From assembly GCA_910575105.1 (NCBI GenBank), contig CAJTDK010000005.1, positions 1 through 64,000 of the forward strand: a stretch of DNA of 64,000 nt. The letters run 5' to 3'. Below the pieces are notes generated by a model. The model searched no databases. It saw nothing but the letters and a program-made list of their open reading frames with translations, and had not been told where the DNA came from. This DNA comes from Lachnospiraceae bacterium. Its GTDB lineage: Bacteria; Bacillota; Clostridia; Lachnospirales; Lachnospiraceae. The position numbers were made by a program, and so were the translations under genes. Below are positions 54,416 through 61,419 of the stretch, piece after piece (within the stretch, counting starts at the first letter, position 1; each line of letters begins with the position of its first letter).

Positions 54416-55477
54416 ATGATGAAAAAGAGAATCGTAATGTTAATGACAGGGATTGTATGCGCTGCGGTATCATTGACAGCGTGCGAAGCGAGCAAAGGTC
54501 TGGAGACGGACACGCTTAAGATCACACAGTATAAAGGAGTCGAGGTGGCTCAGGTGGCAAAGCCTGGCGAGGTCACGGACGAGGAGGTAGACCAGCAGAT
54601 CCAGACTGCCCTTGACCTACAGGCGGAGACGAAGGAGATCAAGGATCGGGCGGTCAAGGACGGTGATATCGTCAACATTGATTTTGTCGGAAAGATAGAT
54701 GGAAAGAAATTTGACGGGGGATCGGCCGAAGGGCAGGAGCTGGAGATCGGCTCTGACAGCTTTATCGACGGGTTCGAAGACAGCATCATCGGACACAAGA
54801 TCGGCGACAAATTCGACTGGGACGGGAAATTCCCGGACAATTACGGCAATACGGAGTACGCGGGGAAAGATGTGGTATTCAGCATCGTACTGAACAGTAT
54901 CACAGAGCGCACCGTTCCGGAGCTTTCTGACGAGGTGGTGCCGAAGCTTTCGGAAAGCGCGAAGAATGTTGAGGAATATAAGGAGGAAGTGAGAAAGCAG
55001 CTTGAAGATACGGCAGAGCAGGATTATAAAAACCAGCTTTATTCCGAGGTCTGGAATGAGGTTCTCGATAATACAGAAGTAAAGGAATATCCGGACGGCG
55101 AAACAAAAAAGGCCAAGGAGGCGCTTAAGGAGCGTTATAAGGAACTGGCAGAGACATATGGCATGGAGTTTAAGGATTTTATCGAGACACAGATGGGGAT
55201 GACTGAAGAGGAATTTGACAAGCAGGCGGCAGAAGTGGCAGAGCAGAGCGTCAAAGCTAAGATGGTCACGGAGGCGATCGCTGAGAAGGAGAAGATCAGT
55301 CTCAGTGATGAGGCGTACGAAAAGGAGCTAAAAAGGATCGTTGAGCAATACGGTTATGAGAGCGTAGACGCGCTGAAAGAGCAGGTAGACGAGGAGGAGC
55401 TTAAGGCATCGGCTCTCAATAATCTCGTGGTAGAGGAGCTTTCGGAGAAATGTATCCAGAAAGCATCGGGGAAATAA
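54416..55477 (+). CDS. Trigger-factor-like peptidyl-prolyl isomerase lipoprotein
   Basis: 353 residues. Lipoprotein signal (MKKRIVMLMTGIVCAAVSLT) with lipobox LTAC; FKBP domain (~65-160: VKDGDIVNIDFVGKIDGKKF, FEDSIIGHKIGDKF); and a trigger-factor C-terminal helical domain (VEEYKEEVRKQL ... GMTEEEFDKQAAEVAEQSVK). The ribosome-binding N-terminal domain of true trigger factor is missing. Being exported and membrane-tethered, it should fold secreted proteins, a role like PrsA. AAGAGGTGTATG surrounds the start; second ATG at 54419 possible. Confidence 0.9.
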   Translation: MMKKRIVMLMTGIVCAAVSLTACEASKGLETDTLKITQYKGVEVAQVAKPGEVTDEEVDQQIQTALDLQAETKEIKDRAVKDGDIVNIDFVGKIDGKKFDGGSAEGQELEIGSDSFIDGFEDSIIGHKIGDKFDWDGKFPDNYGNTEYAGKDVVFSIVLNSITERTVPELSDEVVPKLSESAKNVEEYKEEVRKQLEDTAEQDYKNQLYSEVWNEVLDNTEVKEYPDGETKKAKEALKERYKELAETYGMEFKDFIETQMGMTEEEFDKQAAEVAEQSVKAKMVTEAIAEKEKISLSDEAYEKELKRIVEQYGYESVDALKEQVDEEELKASALNNLVVEELSEKCIQKASGK

Positions 55478-55504
55478 GGCATCAGGGAAACGGTTAGCAG
55501 GAAT

Positions 55505-56177
55505 ATGAATAGATATAAATTAACGATAGAAGAAAAAAAGACGAAACCGCCTGTCTGGAGGAGATGCAAGATTCCTTTGGGGATTACATTTGCTTAGTTA
55601 GTATTATCCTTGAGGAAGTCATGGAGCTTGAGGATACGCACAGGTATAAATATGAGTTTTACCGCAAGAAGATACATCTGAAGGGATGGCGGAACGGTGA
55701 ACAGATGATCACCAATTATAATTATGATTATATGAGTTCCTCGGACACAACGGCTATCCGTCGAAGGATCTATACTGGAGAAGATTAAAGGATTTCCTGA
55801 TAGATATACTTCAGCTAAATGACAGTTATGCTGGAAGTATGATAAAGAATATATGAGACTGCATTAATATGGGATATGGGCTTCCAGTGATTATGGATAT
55901 ATTTGAACAGGAAGACATTGCGTTCCCATCTGATCCGGTGTTTCGCCGTTTTGCTGTTTTGGTGTCGGAAGCGCAGAGAAACTCAAGGACTATGCTGTTT
56001 AGGGGGAACAGATCAGAAGAATGTCCCGGGCTGTATAGTGAGATGGATCAGGGTGCACAGAAGGAAATTCTGATAGATCAGCTCTGCGGGGCGGGAAGAG
56101 AACCGGCGGGCAGTGCGAAAAAGATCTATCCCAATGATCCGTGTCCCTGCGGAAGCGGAAAAAAGTATAAGAAATGA
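55505..56177 (+). pseudogene. Decayed pRiA4b ORF-3-like / SEC-C protein gene
   Basis: From ATG 55505 the frame reads MNRYKLTIEEKKTKPPVWRR, a typical pRiA4b ORF-3 opening, then CKIPLGITFA and a TAG stop. The sequence continues in another frame as LVSIILEEVMELEDTHRYKY (55594 on), to a second break at ~55788. A third open stretch from 55869 ends in AKKIYPNDPCPCGSGKKYKK, a SEC-C zinc motif, then TGA and TAC where the last two Cys codons would be. Several lesions together make it a remnant. The 56178-56322 stretch beyond has no recognised gene. Confidence 0.75.
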
Positions 56178-56322
56178 TACGGGAGGAGATAGGAAGAGAC
56201 GGCAGAAGCATCAAGTGGAAAATATGCAGGAGGGCTGCGCATACACAGATGGGACAAGATGGAGGGAATGGATCCAGAGATGCTATCCAGGAAGGCAAAA
56301 TGCTCCGAATCAAATTCTTCGG

Positions 56323-56351
56323 GAATATGAAAAGTAACCTCTGCATACATT
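56323..56351 (+). promoter_or_regulatory. Sigma-E promoter of spoIIID
   Basis: GAATATG (56323-56329), 14-nt spacer, CATACATT (56344-56351). Matches the sigma-E form (KMATATT, N14-15, CATACANT) closely and lies 28 nt before the spoIIID start. Confidence 0.8.
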
Positions 56352-56379
56352 GTAAAAACAATGAGTGCAGGGGTTTTGT

Positions 56380-56637
56380 ATGAAAGATTATATTGAGGAG
56401 CGGGCAGTAGAAATCGCTTATTATATTATTGAGCATAAAGCGACGGTACGGCAGACAGCGAAAAAATTCGGGGTTAGTAAGAGTACGATACATAAAGACG
56501 TAACCGAACGGCTCATTCAGATTAACCCGTCTCTTGCCTCCGAGGCGCGGAAAATATTAGACCTCAACAAGTCCGAGCGTCATATACGCGGTGGACTTGC
56601 TACCCGTGAGAAATACCTCCATCTGGAACACCGATAA
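56380..56637 (+). CDS. spoIIID: Sporulation transcriptional regulator SpoIIID
   Basis: 85 residues. Mother-cell DNA-binding protein that activates and represses sigma-E and sigma-K genes. MKDYIEERAVEIAYYIIEHK, HTH TVRQTAKKFGVSKSTIHKDV and ERHIRGGLATREKY are diagnostic. Start ATG 56380 with GCAGGGG upstream; the in-frame codon at 56365 lies too close to the predicted transcription start. Preceded by a sigma-E promoter, followed by a strong terminator. Confidence 0.97.
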   Translation: MKDYIEERAVEIAYYIIEHKATVRQTAKKFGVSKSTIHKDVTERLIQINPSLASEARKILDLNKSERHIRGGLATREKYLHLEHR

Positions 56638-56640
56638 AAC

Positions 56641-56678
56641 AAAAGGTTGGGAATAATCGCAGATTCCCAACCTTTTTT
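56641..56678 (+). terminator. Terminator after spoIIID
   Basis: AAAAGGTTGGGAAT (56641-56654) / ATTCCCAACCTTTT (56663-56676), 14 bp, ending in six T. Confidence 0.92.
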
Positions 56679-56803
56679 CCGTACTCCTGATCCGGGAAAT
56701 ATACCGCGGATAGCTTCCGCTGTATTCCTACAGTACAATACATGAAGCTGTTGTACACGAAGTTAAATACATAAAGCTGCGGTACATCATGCAAATATGC
56801 ATA

Positions 56804-57004
56804 TTACTGCAGCTTCAGGATGTCATTCGGCGTACATTCCAGATAAGCACAAAGTCTTGCCAGTATGTCAAGGTCAAATCTGGATACTTTGCTTTTGCAG
56901 TAGTTATTGAGCTGTGTGCGCTGCAGATGGCATACCTCACAGACACTATTCTTGCTGACATTCTTGTCTTTTATGACACGTTCAAGGTCAATATAAATCG
57001 TCAT
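56804..57004 (-). CDS. Small XRE-family helix-turn-helix protein
   Basis: 66 residues, a single Cro/CI-type domain: MTIYIDLERVIKDKNVSKNS, recognition region CHLQRTQLNNYCKSKVSRFD and the typical end LARLCAYLECTPNDILKLQ. GAGAGGTTTTACATT precedes the ATG. No ligand domain, so probably a simple repressor. An inverted repeat CTGTAT-AAAA-ATACAG (57076-57091) about 70 bp upstream could be its operator (inference). Downstream, 56679-56803 contains a short direct repeat (AATACATGAAGCTG / AATACATAAAGCTG) and no gene. Confidence 0.85.
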   Translation of the reverse strand: MTIYIDLERVIKDKNVSKNSVCEVCHLQRTQLNNYCKSKVSRFDLDILARLCAYLECTPNDILKLQ

Positions 57005-57150
57005 AATGTAAAACCTCTCTTATATGTGGAATTATAGATACATCTCTATTGAAACATAAGTTGTATTATCATACACTGTATAAAAATACAGCCGCAGAGA
57101 GGTAAAGAAGAAAATAGATCGCAGTTAATCCGTGTGATCGTCAGAAAGCA

Positions 57151-57188
57151 TAAAAAGACCGGCCACAGCAAGAGCTATGGCCGCCGGT
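57151..57188 (-). terminator. Terminator after the sigma/anti-sigma pair
   Basis: Minus strand CCGGCGGCCATAGC / GCTGTGGCCGG (one bulge) followed by TCTTTTTA, just after the stop of the 57193 gene. Confidence 0.85.
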
Positions 57189-57192
57189 TATT

Positions 57193-57798
57193 TTAATCTA
57201 ATAGTGCGTGGTCAGGAATGAAACGGATATTTTCGATCTCTGATGCCATCTGAGTATAGATTTTTTCCTGTTCCGGATCCGAAGGATTCCACTGCACATC
57301 GCTGGCGTAGTGGAGAATATACGTGTTGTTTTTTGTGGCAAAAAGGTAGCGGTAGCCGGTAAAGTCATAACCGTTTTCGACGAACTGTTCCGGGGTCATG
57401 GCCGTATCGTAGCATACGATGTAGAATAATATGCCGTCAAAGGCATCTGCCCGGCCGCTTCCATCGCGGATCTTATTGCTGTATACGATAAAATTCCCGC
57501 CGCTCTTTTCGACCGCATATTCGCCCTTCCAGCTATCGGGCAGTATCATGGTGAGTCCGATCTCCTCCAGCGATACAGATTCAGGCTTCACGAGCACTTT
57601 TACGACGTTTTCCTTGGCAAATGCCATTGCTCCGGCGCTGAAGCTGCAGACCATGAGTGCGGCGACTGCCGCCATCGCCGCAAGACGCTGGATGATTTTC
57701 CTGCGGTGCTGCCGTCTGTAGTTGGGAATGTGCCCGGCCTGTTCGATCAGTCTGTCATCAATATTTCCAATATGGTCGCATAGCTGTTTTTTATTCAT
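57193..57798 (-). CDS. Membrane anti-sigma-factor-like protein (DUF4367-type end)
   Basis: 201 residues. N-terminal cytosolic part (~1-38) with basic YRRQHRRKIIQRL, a membrane helix (~40-61, AAMAAVAALMVCSFSAGAM) and an extracellular domain containing SLEEIGLTMILPDSWKG, FVENGYDFTGYRYLF and YASDVQWNPSD. Coupled to the ECF sigma gene by a 4-nt overlap, the standard sigma/anti-sigma arrangement. No classical zinc HxxxCxxC motif is seen. The role as anti-sigma factor is inferred from position and topology. Confidence 0.75.
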   Translation of the reverse strand: MNKKQLCDHIGNIDDRLIEQAGHIPNYRRQHRRKIIQRLAAMAAVAALMVCSFSAGAMAFAKENVVKVLVKPESVSLEEIGLTMILPDSWKGEYAVEKSGGNFIVYSNKIRDGSGRADAFDGILFYIVCYDTAMTPEQFVENGYDFTGYRYLFATKNNTYILHYASDVQWNPSDPEQEKIYTQMASEIENIRFIPDHALLD

Positions 57799-58352
57799 AC
57801 TTCAATTCCCTCGCTTTCCAGATATTTTCTTAGTTTTTGCCGCATTCCGTACAGCATGGATTTTACTTTGGTCTGGCTGAAGCCTGTGTATGTGCATATA
57901 TTTTCTACAGAATCGAAATACCAGTAACGCCGGATAAATACGTTGCGCTTTTCGTCGGTCTGCTGCCAGAGGAAATTGCCAATTGCACGTTGAATGTATT
58001 TTGCGTCGATCTCTGATTCGACATCGTCTGTGCCCGATACGCAGTCGGCAAGCTCATCTAAAGATGTTACCGCCGCCGGATTGCGTTTTGCCGCGGAGAG
58101 ATATTCATATTTTTTCAAAGCCAGATTCCTTGTGATCCTGCTGATAAATACAGAGAATTTGTCCGGCCGCTTTTTTGGGATCGCGTTCCAGACGGCAAGA
58201 TAGGTGTCGTTAATGCATTCCTCGCTGTCCTCGCGGCTGGAAAGAATATTTCCTGCGATATAAGCACATAGCCTGCCGTATTTTAACGAAGTTTCTTTGA
58301 TGGCATTCTCATCCCTCTCCCAATATAAATCTACAATTTTTTTGTCTTCCAT
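57795..58352 (-). CDS. ECF RNA polymerase sigma factor
   Basis: 185 residues. Region 2 (~20-80: LCAYIAGNILSSREDSEECI, NDTYLAVWNAIPKKRPDKF) and region 4 (~125-180: NVFIRRYWYFDSVENICTYT, GFSQTKVKSMLYGMRQKL). Start ATG 58352 after GAGGAGGTGACTGAT; the frame stays open to 58394. Probably held inactive by the downstream membrane protein until an envelope signal, perhaps an antimicrobial, arrives. Confidence 0.93.
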   Translation of the reverse strand: MEDKKIVDLYWERDENAIKETSLKYGRLCAYIAGNILSSREDSEECINDTYLAVWNAIPKKRPDKFSVFISRITRNLALKKYEYLSAAKRNPAAVTSLDELADCVSGTDDVESEIDAKYIQRAIGNFLWQQTDEKRNVFIRRYWYFDSVENICTYTGFSQTKVKSMLYGMRQKLRKYLESEGIEV

Positions 58353-58392
58353 ATCAGTCACCTCCTCATTGGGAATTGTGAAAGCAGCTTTC

Positions 58393-58427
58393 ATTATATT
58401 AAGTACGCTTTTATTTGTACAGGTTGC
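58393..58427 (-). promoter_or_regulatory. Overlapping sigma-A and ECF-type promoter signals for the sigma operon
   Basis: Minus strand TGTACA (plus 58416-58421), 17 nt, TATAAT (plus 58393-58398) fits sigma-A. Within it, TGCAAC (ending plus 58422-58427 region) and CGTA (plus 58404-58407), ~15 nt apart, resemble the TGAAAC-N16-CGTA form used by ECF sigma factors, suggesting autoregulation. Confidence 0.5.
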
Positions 58428-58450
58428 AAATTCACAAAAATATCTGAGAT

Positions 58451-58517
58451 TTTTTCACTCTTGTATCATTTCTTGCGCGGTCTGTGCAGTAAAAGCACAA
58501 ACCTGTGTGGGCAGTAA
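58451..58517 (+). repeat. Dispersed intergenic repeat, type B, partial copy 3
   Basis: TTGTATCATTTCTTGCGCGG, then TCTGTGCAGTAAAAGCACAA and ACCTGTGTGGGCAGTAAC. Matches the second half of the 45634-45769 copy (minus strand) and the tail of the 30526-30629 copy. Confidence 0.7.
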
Positions 58518-58603
58518 CTTTTGTGCTGCCGTTCGCTCTAGCCGGTTTCTAACAGGATGGAGCACTAGTACATCAGTGCACTTGCCGCAAAGTCCGTAAG
58601 AAA

Positions 58604-58692
58604 GCGATTCGTGGCGGCATTCCTAAGTTTTGCTGCGCAAAAGCTGCCCCTCACTCCTGTATCATGCTCTTACGGAATGCGCAGCCCGTGCG
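58604..58692 (+). repeat. Dispersed intergenic repeat, type A, copy 2
   Basis: GCGATTCGTGGCGGCATTCC ... TTTTGCTGCGCAAAAGC ... CTTACGGAATGCGCAGCCC. Same element as 12453-12538. The full gap 58353-58935 holds, in order, the sigma operon promoter, the type B fragment, this copy, and the thiT promoter and riboswitch. Confidence 0.8.
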
Positions 58693-58730
58693 CATTCTTG
58701 TCTCATGAACAGCAACGATAATTCTTAATC

Positions 58731-58759
58731 TTGACATTCTGCGGATTGTGATTTATGAT
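58731..58759 (+). promoter_or_regulatory. Promoter of riboswitch-thiT transcript
   Basis: TTGACA (58731-58736), 17-nt spacer, TATGAT (58754-58759), 30 nt before the TPP aptamer. Confidence 0.8.
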
Positions 58760-58788
58760 ATTTTTTGTAACAATTACATAAGATTGAT

Positions 58789-58880
58789 GACAAGGGAGCT
58801 TGCATGGAGCAGGCTGAGAGTGGGCTGATACCGCCCAGACCTATAACCTGATTTGGATAATGCCAACGTAGGGACGCGTT
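58789..58880 (+). promoter_or_regulatory. TPP riboswitch aptamer (thiT leader)
   Basis: GGGAGCTTGCATGGAGCAGG, CTGAGAGTGGGCTGATACCG (P3 loop), CCCAGACCTATAACCTGATT and GGATAATGCCAACGTAGGGA: all THI-box motifs in order. It precedes a thiamine transporter gene. Confidence 0.96.
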
Positions 58881-58896
58881 ATGAGAGATGTTGAAT

Positions 58897-58927
58897 CTCC
58901 TTTGTCTTCAATCGAAGATAAAAGGAG
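58897..58927 (+). promoter_or_regulatory. Expression-platform hairpin sequestering the thiT ribosome-binding site
   Basis: CTCCTTTGTCTTC (58897-58909) pairs with GAAGATAAAAGGAG (58914-58927), which contains the AAAGGAG used by thiT. Ligand-bound RNA probably leaves this hairpin formed and blocks initiation. GTGTTTTTA after it also permits some termination. Confidence 0.65.
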
Positions 58928-58935
58928 GTGTTTTT

Positions 58936-59601
58936 ATGTTTCAGTTTTTGGTGAATGCAGAAGGCGGACTTACCAGCGCCGGTTATGCTGTGTGTATTGC
59001 GGCGGGGATCTTATTGTTCGTGATCGCCATTATCTTTGCGGGGAAAGGCTCTGAGAAGAAAAAGATGACGGCAAAGCAGCTTGCGTTCTGCGCTATGGCT
59101 ATGGCGCTTGCCTTTGTGACGTCGTATATCAAGATCTTTAGGATGCCCTGGGGCGGCAGCGTGACGCTGTGCAGCATGCTCTTTATCGTGCTGGCCGCGT
59201 ACTGGTACGGCGTGAAGACAGGGGTTTTCGTGGGACTTGCCTACGGGATCCTGCAGTTTATACAGGAGCCGTACGTTCTGTCCTTTTTTCAGGTGTGCTG
59301 CGATTATATCCTTGCTTTTGCAGCGCTTGGGGCTGCCGGGATTTTTGCGAAGCGTTCAGGGGGACTGGTGAAGGGATACATCGCGGCTGTGTTGGCTAGA
59401 GGGGCATTTCATGCACTGGGCGGGTATCTGTACTGGATGGATTATATGCCGGACAATTTCCCGCAGTCGTTAAAAAGTATTTACCCGATCGCGTACAATT
59501 ACAGTTTCCTGCTGGCGGAGGCGGTCATGACCGTGATCATCATATCCATACCGGCGGTTTCTGGGGCGCTTAATCAGGTGAAGAAGACGGCAGTATCTTA
59601 G
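58936..59601 (+). CDS. thiT: Energy-coupling factor thiamine transporter substrate component
   Basis: 221 residues, six to seven membrane helices. S-component of an ECF importer; it binds thiamine and uses the shared EcfAAT module encoded elsewhere. ThiT features: MPWGGSVTLCSMLFIVLAAY, YGILQFIQEPYVLSFFQVCC and ALGGYLYWMDYMP with the thiamine-stacking Trp/Tyr residues. An extra N-terminal helix (~10-37) precedes the usual start. Start ATG 58936 follows AAAGGAGGTG; the longer frame from 58888 runs through the riboswitch platform. Probably co-transcribed with the response regulator 24 nt downstream. Confidence 0.94.
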   Translation: MFQFLVNAEGGLTSAGYAVCIAAGILLFVIAIIFAGKGSEKKKMTAKQLAFCAMAMALAFVTSYIKIFRMPWGGSVTLCSMLFIVLAAYWYGVKTGVFVGLAYGILQFIQEPYVLSFFQVCCDYILAFAALGAAGIFAKRSGGLVKGYIAAVLARGAFHALGGYLYWMDYMPDNFPQSLKSIYPIAYNYSFLLAEAVMTVIIISIPAVSGALNQVKKTAVS

Positions 59602-59625
59602 GAGTAGACAGAAAGCGGAAGTAAG

Positions 59626-60309
59626 ATGCGTCAGGAAATTTTAATTATTGAAGATGATGAGAAGCTGAATAATGGTATCCGTCTTGCACTGAAAAATGAG
59701 TCTTACACATTTTCTCAGTGCAGGACGTTAAAGGATGCAAGGGAAGTTCTCGGGGCGAGAGAGGTGTCGCTGATTCTTTTGGATGTGAATCTCCCGGATG
59801 GGAACGGCATTGATTTTGTGCGGGAGATAAGGAGGCTGGGCCAGACGCCGGTAATCCTGATCACGGTGAACAATATGGAGCTTGATATCGTGACGGGGCT
59901 GGAGGCCGGGGCGAATGACTATATTACTAAGCCGTTCAGCCTGATGGTGCTGCGGGCGAGGGTGGCCGTCCAGCTCAGGCAGCGGGAAGAGGGGTGCAGG
60001 AGCCGTATGCAGTTTGACGGGTTCGATTTTGACTTTGACCGGATGGAGTTTTATAAGGACGGGCAGGCGGTGGAGCTGAGCAAGACGGAGCAGAGACTGC
60101 TGCGGCTGCTGTGCGAGAACAGAGGCGCAACGCTGAAACGCAATTACCTGATCGATTCGGTCTGGCAGGGGGAGACGGAGTTTGTGGACGAGCATGCCCT
60201 GACGGTTGCCGTTAAGCGGCTCCGGGACAAGCTTGAGGAAGATTCGAAGAATCCCTTCTATATTAAGACGGTGTATGGGATCGGGTATACATGGGCAATA
60301 AAGAATTGA
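59626..60309 (+). CDS. OmpR-family response regulator
   Basis: 227 residues. Receiver domain with phosphoacceptor D53 (LILLDVNLPDGNG), acidic pocket IIEDDEK (D10-D11) and Lys in YITKPFSLM; C-terminal winged helix (~130-225) with LSKTEQRLLRLLCENRGATL and VKRLRDKLEEDSKNPFYIKT. It should bind DNA as a dimer after phosphorylation by the kinase encoded 37 nt downstream, and control the ABC exporter that follows. Confidence 0.95.
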   Translation: MRQEILIIEDDEKLNNGIRLALKNESYTFSQCRTLKDAREVLGAREVSLILLDVNLPDGNGIDFVREIRRLGQTPVILITVNNMELDIVTGLEAGANDYITKPFSLMVLRARVAVQLRQREEGCRSRMQFDGFDFDFDRMEFYKDGQAVELSKTEQRLLRLLCENRGATLKRNYLIDSVWQGETEFVDEHALTVAVKRLRDKLEEDSKNPFYIKTVYGIGYTWAIKN

Positions 60310-60346
60310 GGGCGGGTGCAGGCCGGATGGCACAGGGAGGACTTTG

Positions 60347-61276
60347 ATGGTATATGCAGGTTTGGTTCTGGGAACGGCGCTTGTTTCGGGCCTGTTCTGG
60401 TACAGGTATTTTTACCGGAGGGAGCGCGCTCTTTTAGACAGGCTCCAGAAGATGATCGGCCAGGCGGAGAAGGGCACCCTTTTGCGGGAGGATATTTCCG
60501 AGGAAAAGGTGTCTCTGCTGGAGAACAGTCTGAAAAGGTATCTGGACGGCAGCCAGCTTGTGAAGGAGAGCCAGCAAAAGCAAAAGGATGTGATCCAGGG
60601 GCTGATCTCCGACATTTCCCATCAGACGCTGACGCCGGTTTCTAATCTGAAGATCTATGCGCAGCTTCTGGCGGAGGAGCCGGCAGGAGATCCTGAGATT
60701 ACGGATACGATCCTTGAGCAGACGGAAAAACTGGATTTCCTTATCCAGTCGCTGGTGAAGCTGTCGAGAATGGAAAACGGGATCATCGCAGTTCATCCGA
60801 AGCAGACGGAAGTGACGGAGCTGTTTGGCAGGCTTAAGACGGAATATGCGAAGATGGCGGAGGAAAAGCAGATCTGCTTAAATGTTGAACCGACAGACCT
60901 GAAGGCGGAGTTTGATCTGAAGTGGACGGGTGAGGCGTTGGGTAATATCCTGGATAATGCGGTAAAATATACGGGGAACGGCGGCAGTATCACCGTCTGC
61001 GCACAGGAGTATTCATTTTTTGTAAGGATCGACGTTGCAGATGACGGGATTGGGATCGAGGGGGAAGAGATCCCGAAGATATTTTCCCGATTTTACCGCA
61101 GCTTTTCCATGGCGGACAAGCCGGGCGTGGGAATCGGACTGTACCTTGCGCGGCAGATTGTGCAGGCGCAGAAAGGGTACATCAAGGTTTCCTCGGCCGT
61201 GGGAAAGGGGACGGTGTTTTCGGTGTATCTGCCTGTGTCCAAAAAGGAAGAAATGTATCAAAACTGTGATATTTGA
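60347..61276 (+). CDS. Sensor histidine kinase, short single-helix type
   Basis: 309 residues. One N-terminal membrane helix (VYAGLVLGTALVSGLFWYRY) with essentially no extracellular loop, then dimerisation/phosphoacceptor region with H92 in SDISHQTLTP, N box NILDNAVKYT, G1 VADDGIGIEGEEIPKIF and G2 GVGIGLYLARQI. Usual H-box is SHELRTP or SHDIKTP; SHQTLTP is less common. Such kinases lacking a sensor domain usually get their signal from a partner ABC permease, as in Bce-type systems; the exporter downstream fits that. GGGAGGACTTTG precedes ATG 60347. Confidence 0.93.
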   Translation: MVYAGLVLGTALVSGLFWYRYFYRRERALLDRLQKMIGQAEKGTLLREDISEEKVSLLENSLKRYLDGSQLVKESQQKQKDVIQGLISDISHQTLTPVSNLKIYAQLLAEEPAGDPEITDTILEQTEKLDFLIQSLVKLSRMENGIIAVHPKQTEVTELFGRLKTEYAKMAEEKQICLNVEPTDLKAEFDLKWTGEALGNILDNAVKYTGNGGSITVCAQEYSFFVRIDVADDGIGIEGEEIPKIFSRFYRSFSMADKPGVGIGLYLARQIVQAQKGYIKVSSAVGKGTVFSVYLPVSKKEEMYQNCDI

Positions 61277-61419
61277 GAAACTGTCTGGAGATATTTGTGT
61301 GATAGAGTCTGTATTGTAGATAGCAATGCGGGCTTTTTTATTTGGCGGAGCCGCGCGGCAGATCTGCGGATCAAAGTATGGATACAGCGAAAGAGCGCTG
61401 TGAGGAAAGGAGACATAAT

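Noticed and set aside
56166-56177. TGA as a selenocysteine codon in the SEC-C motif
   Set aside because: Other frameshifts and an upstream TAG in the same gene point to decay, and no SECIS-like hairpin was evident.
56174-56383. Open frame of about 69 codons between the SEC-C remnant and spoIIID
   Set aside because: It overlaps the sigma-E promoter and spoIIID start region and lacks family features; likely non-coding.
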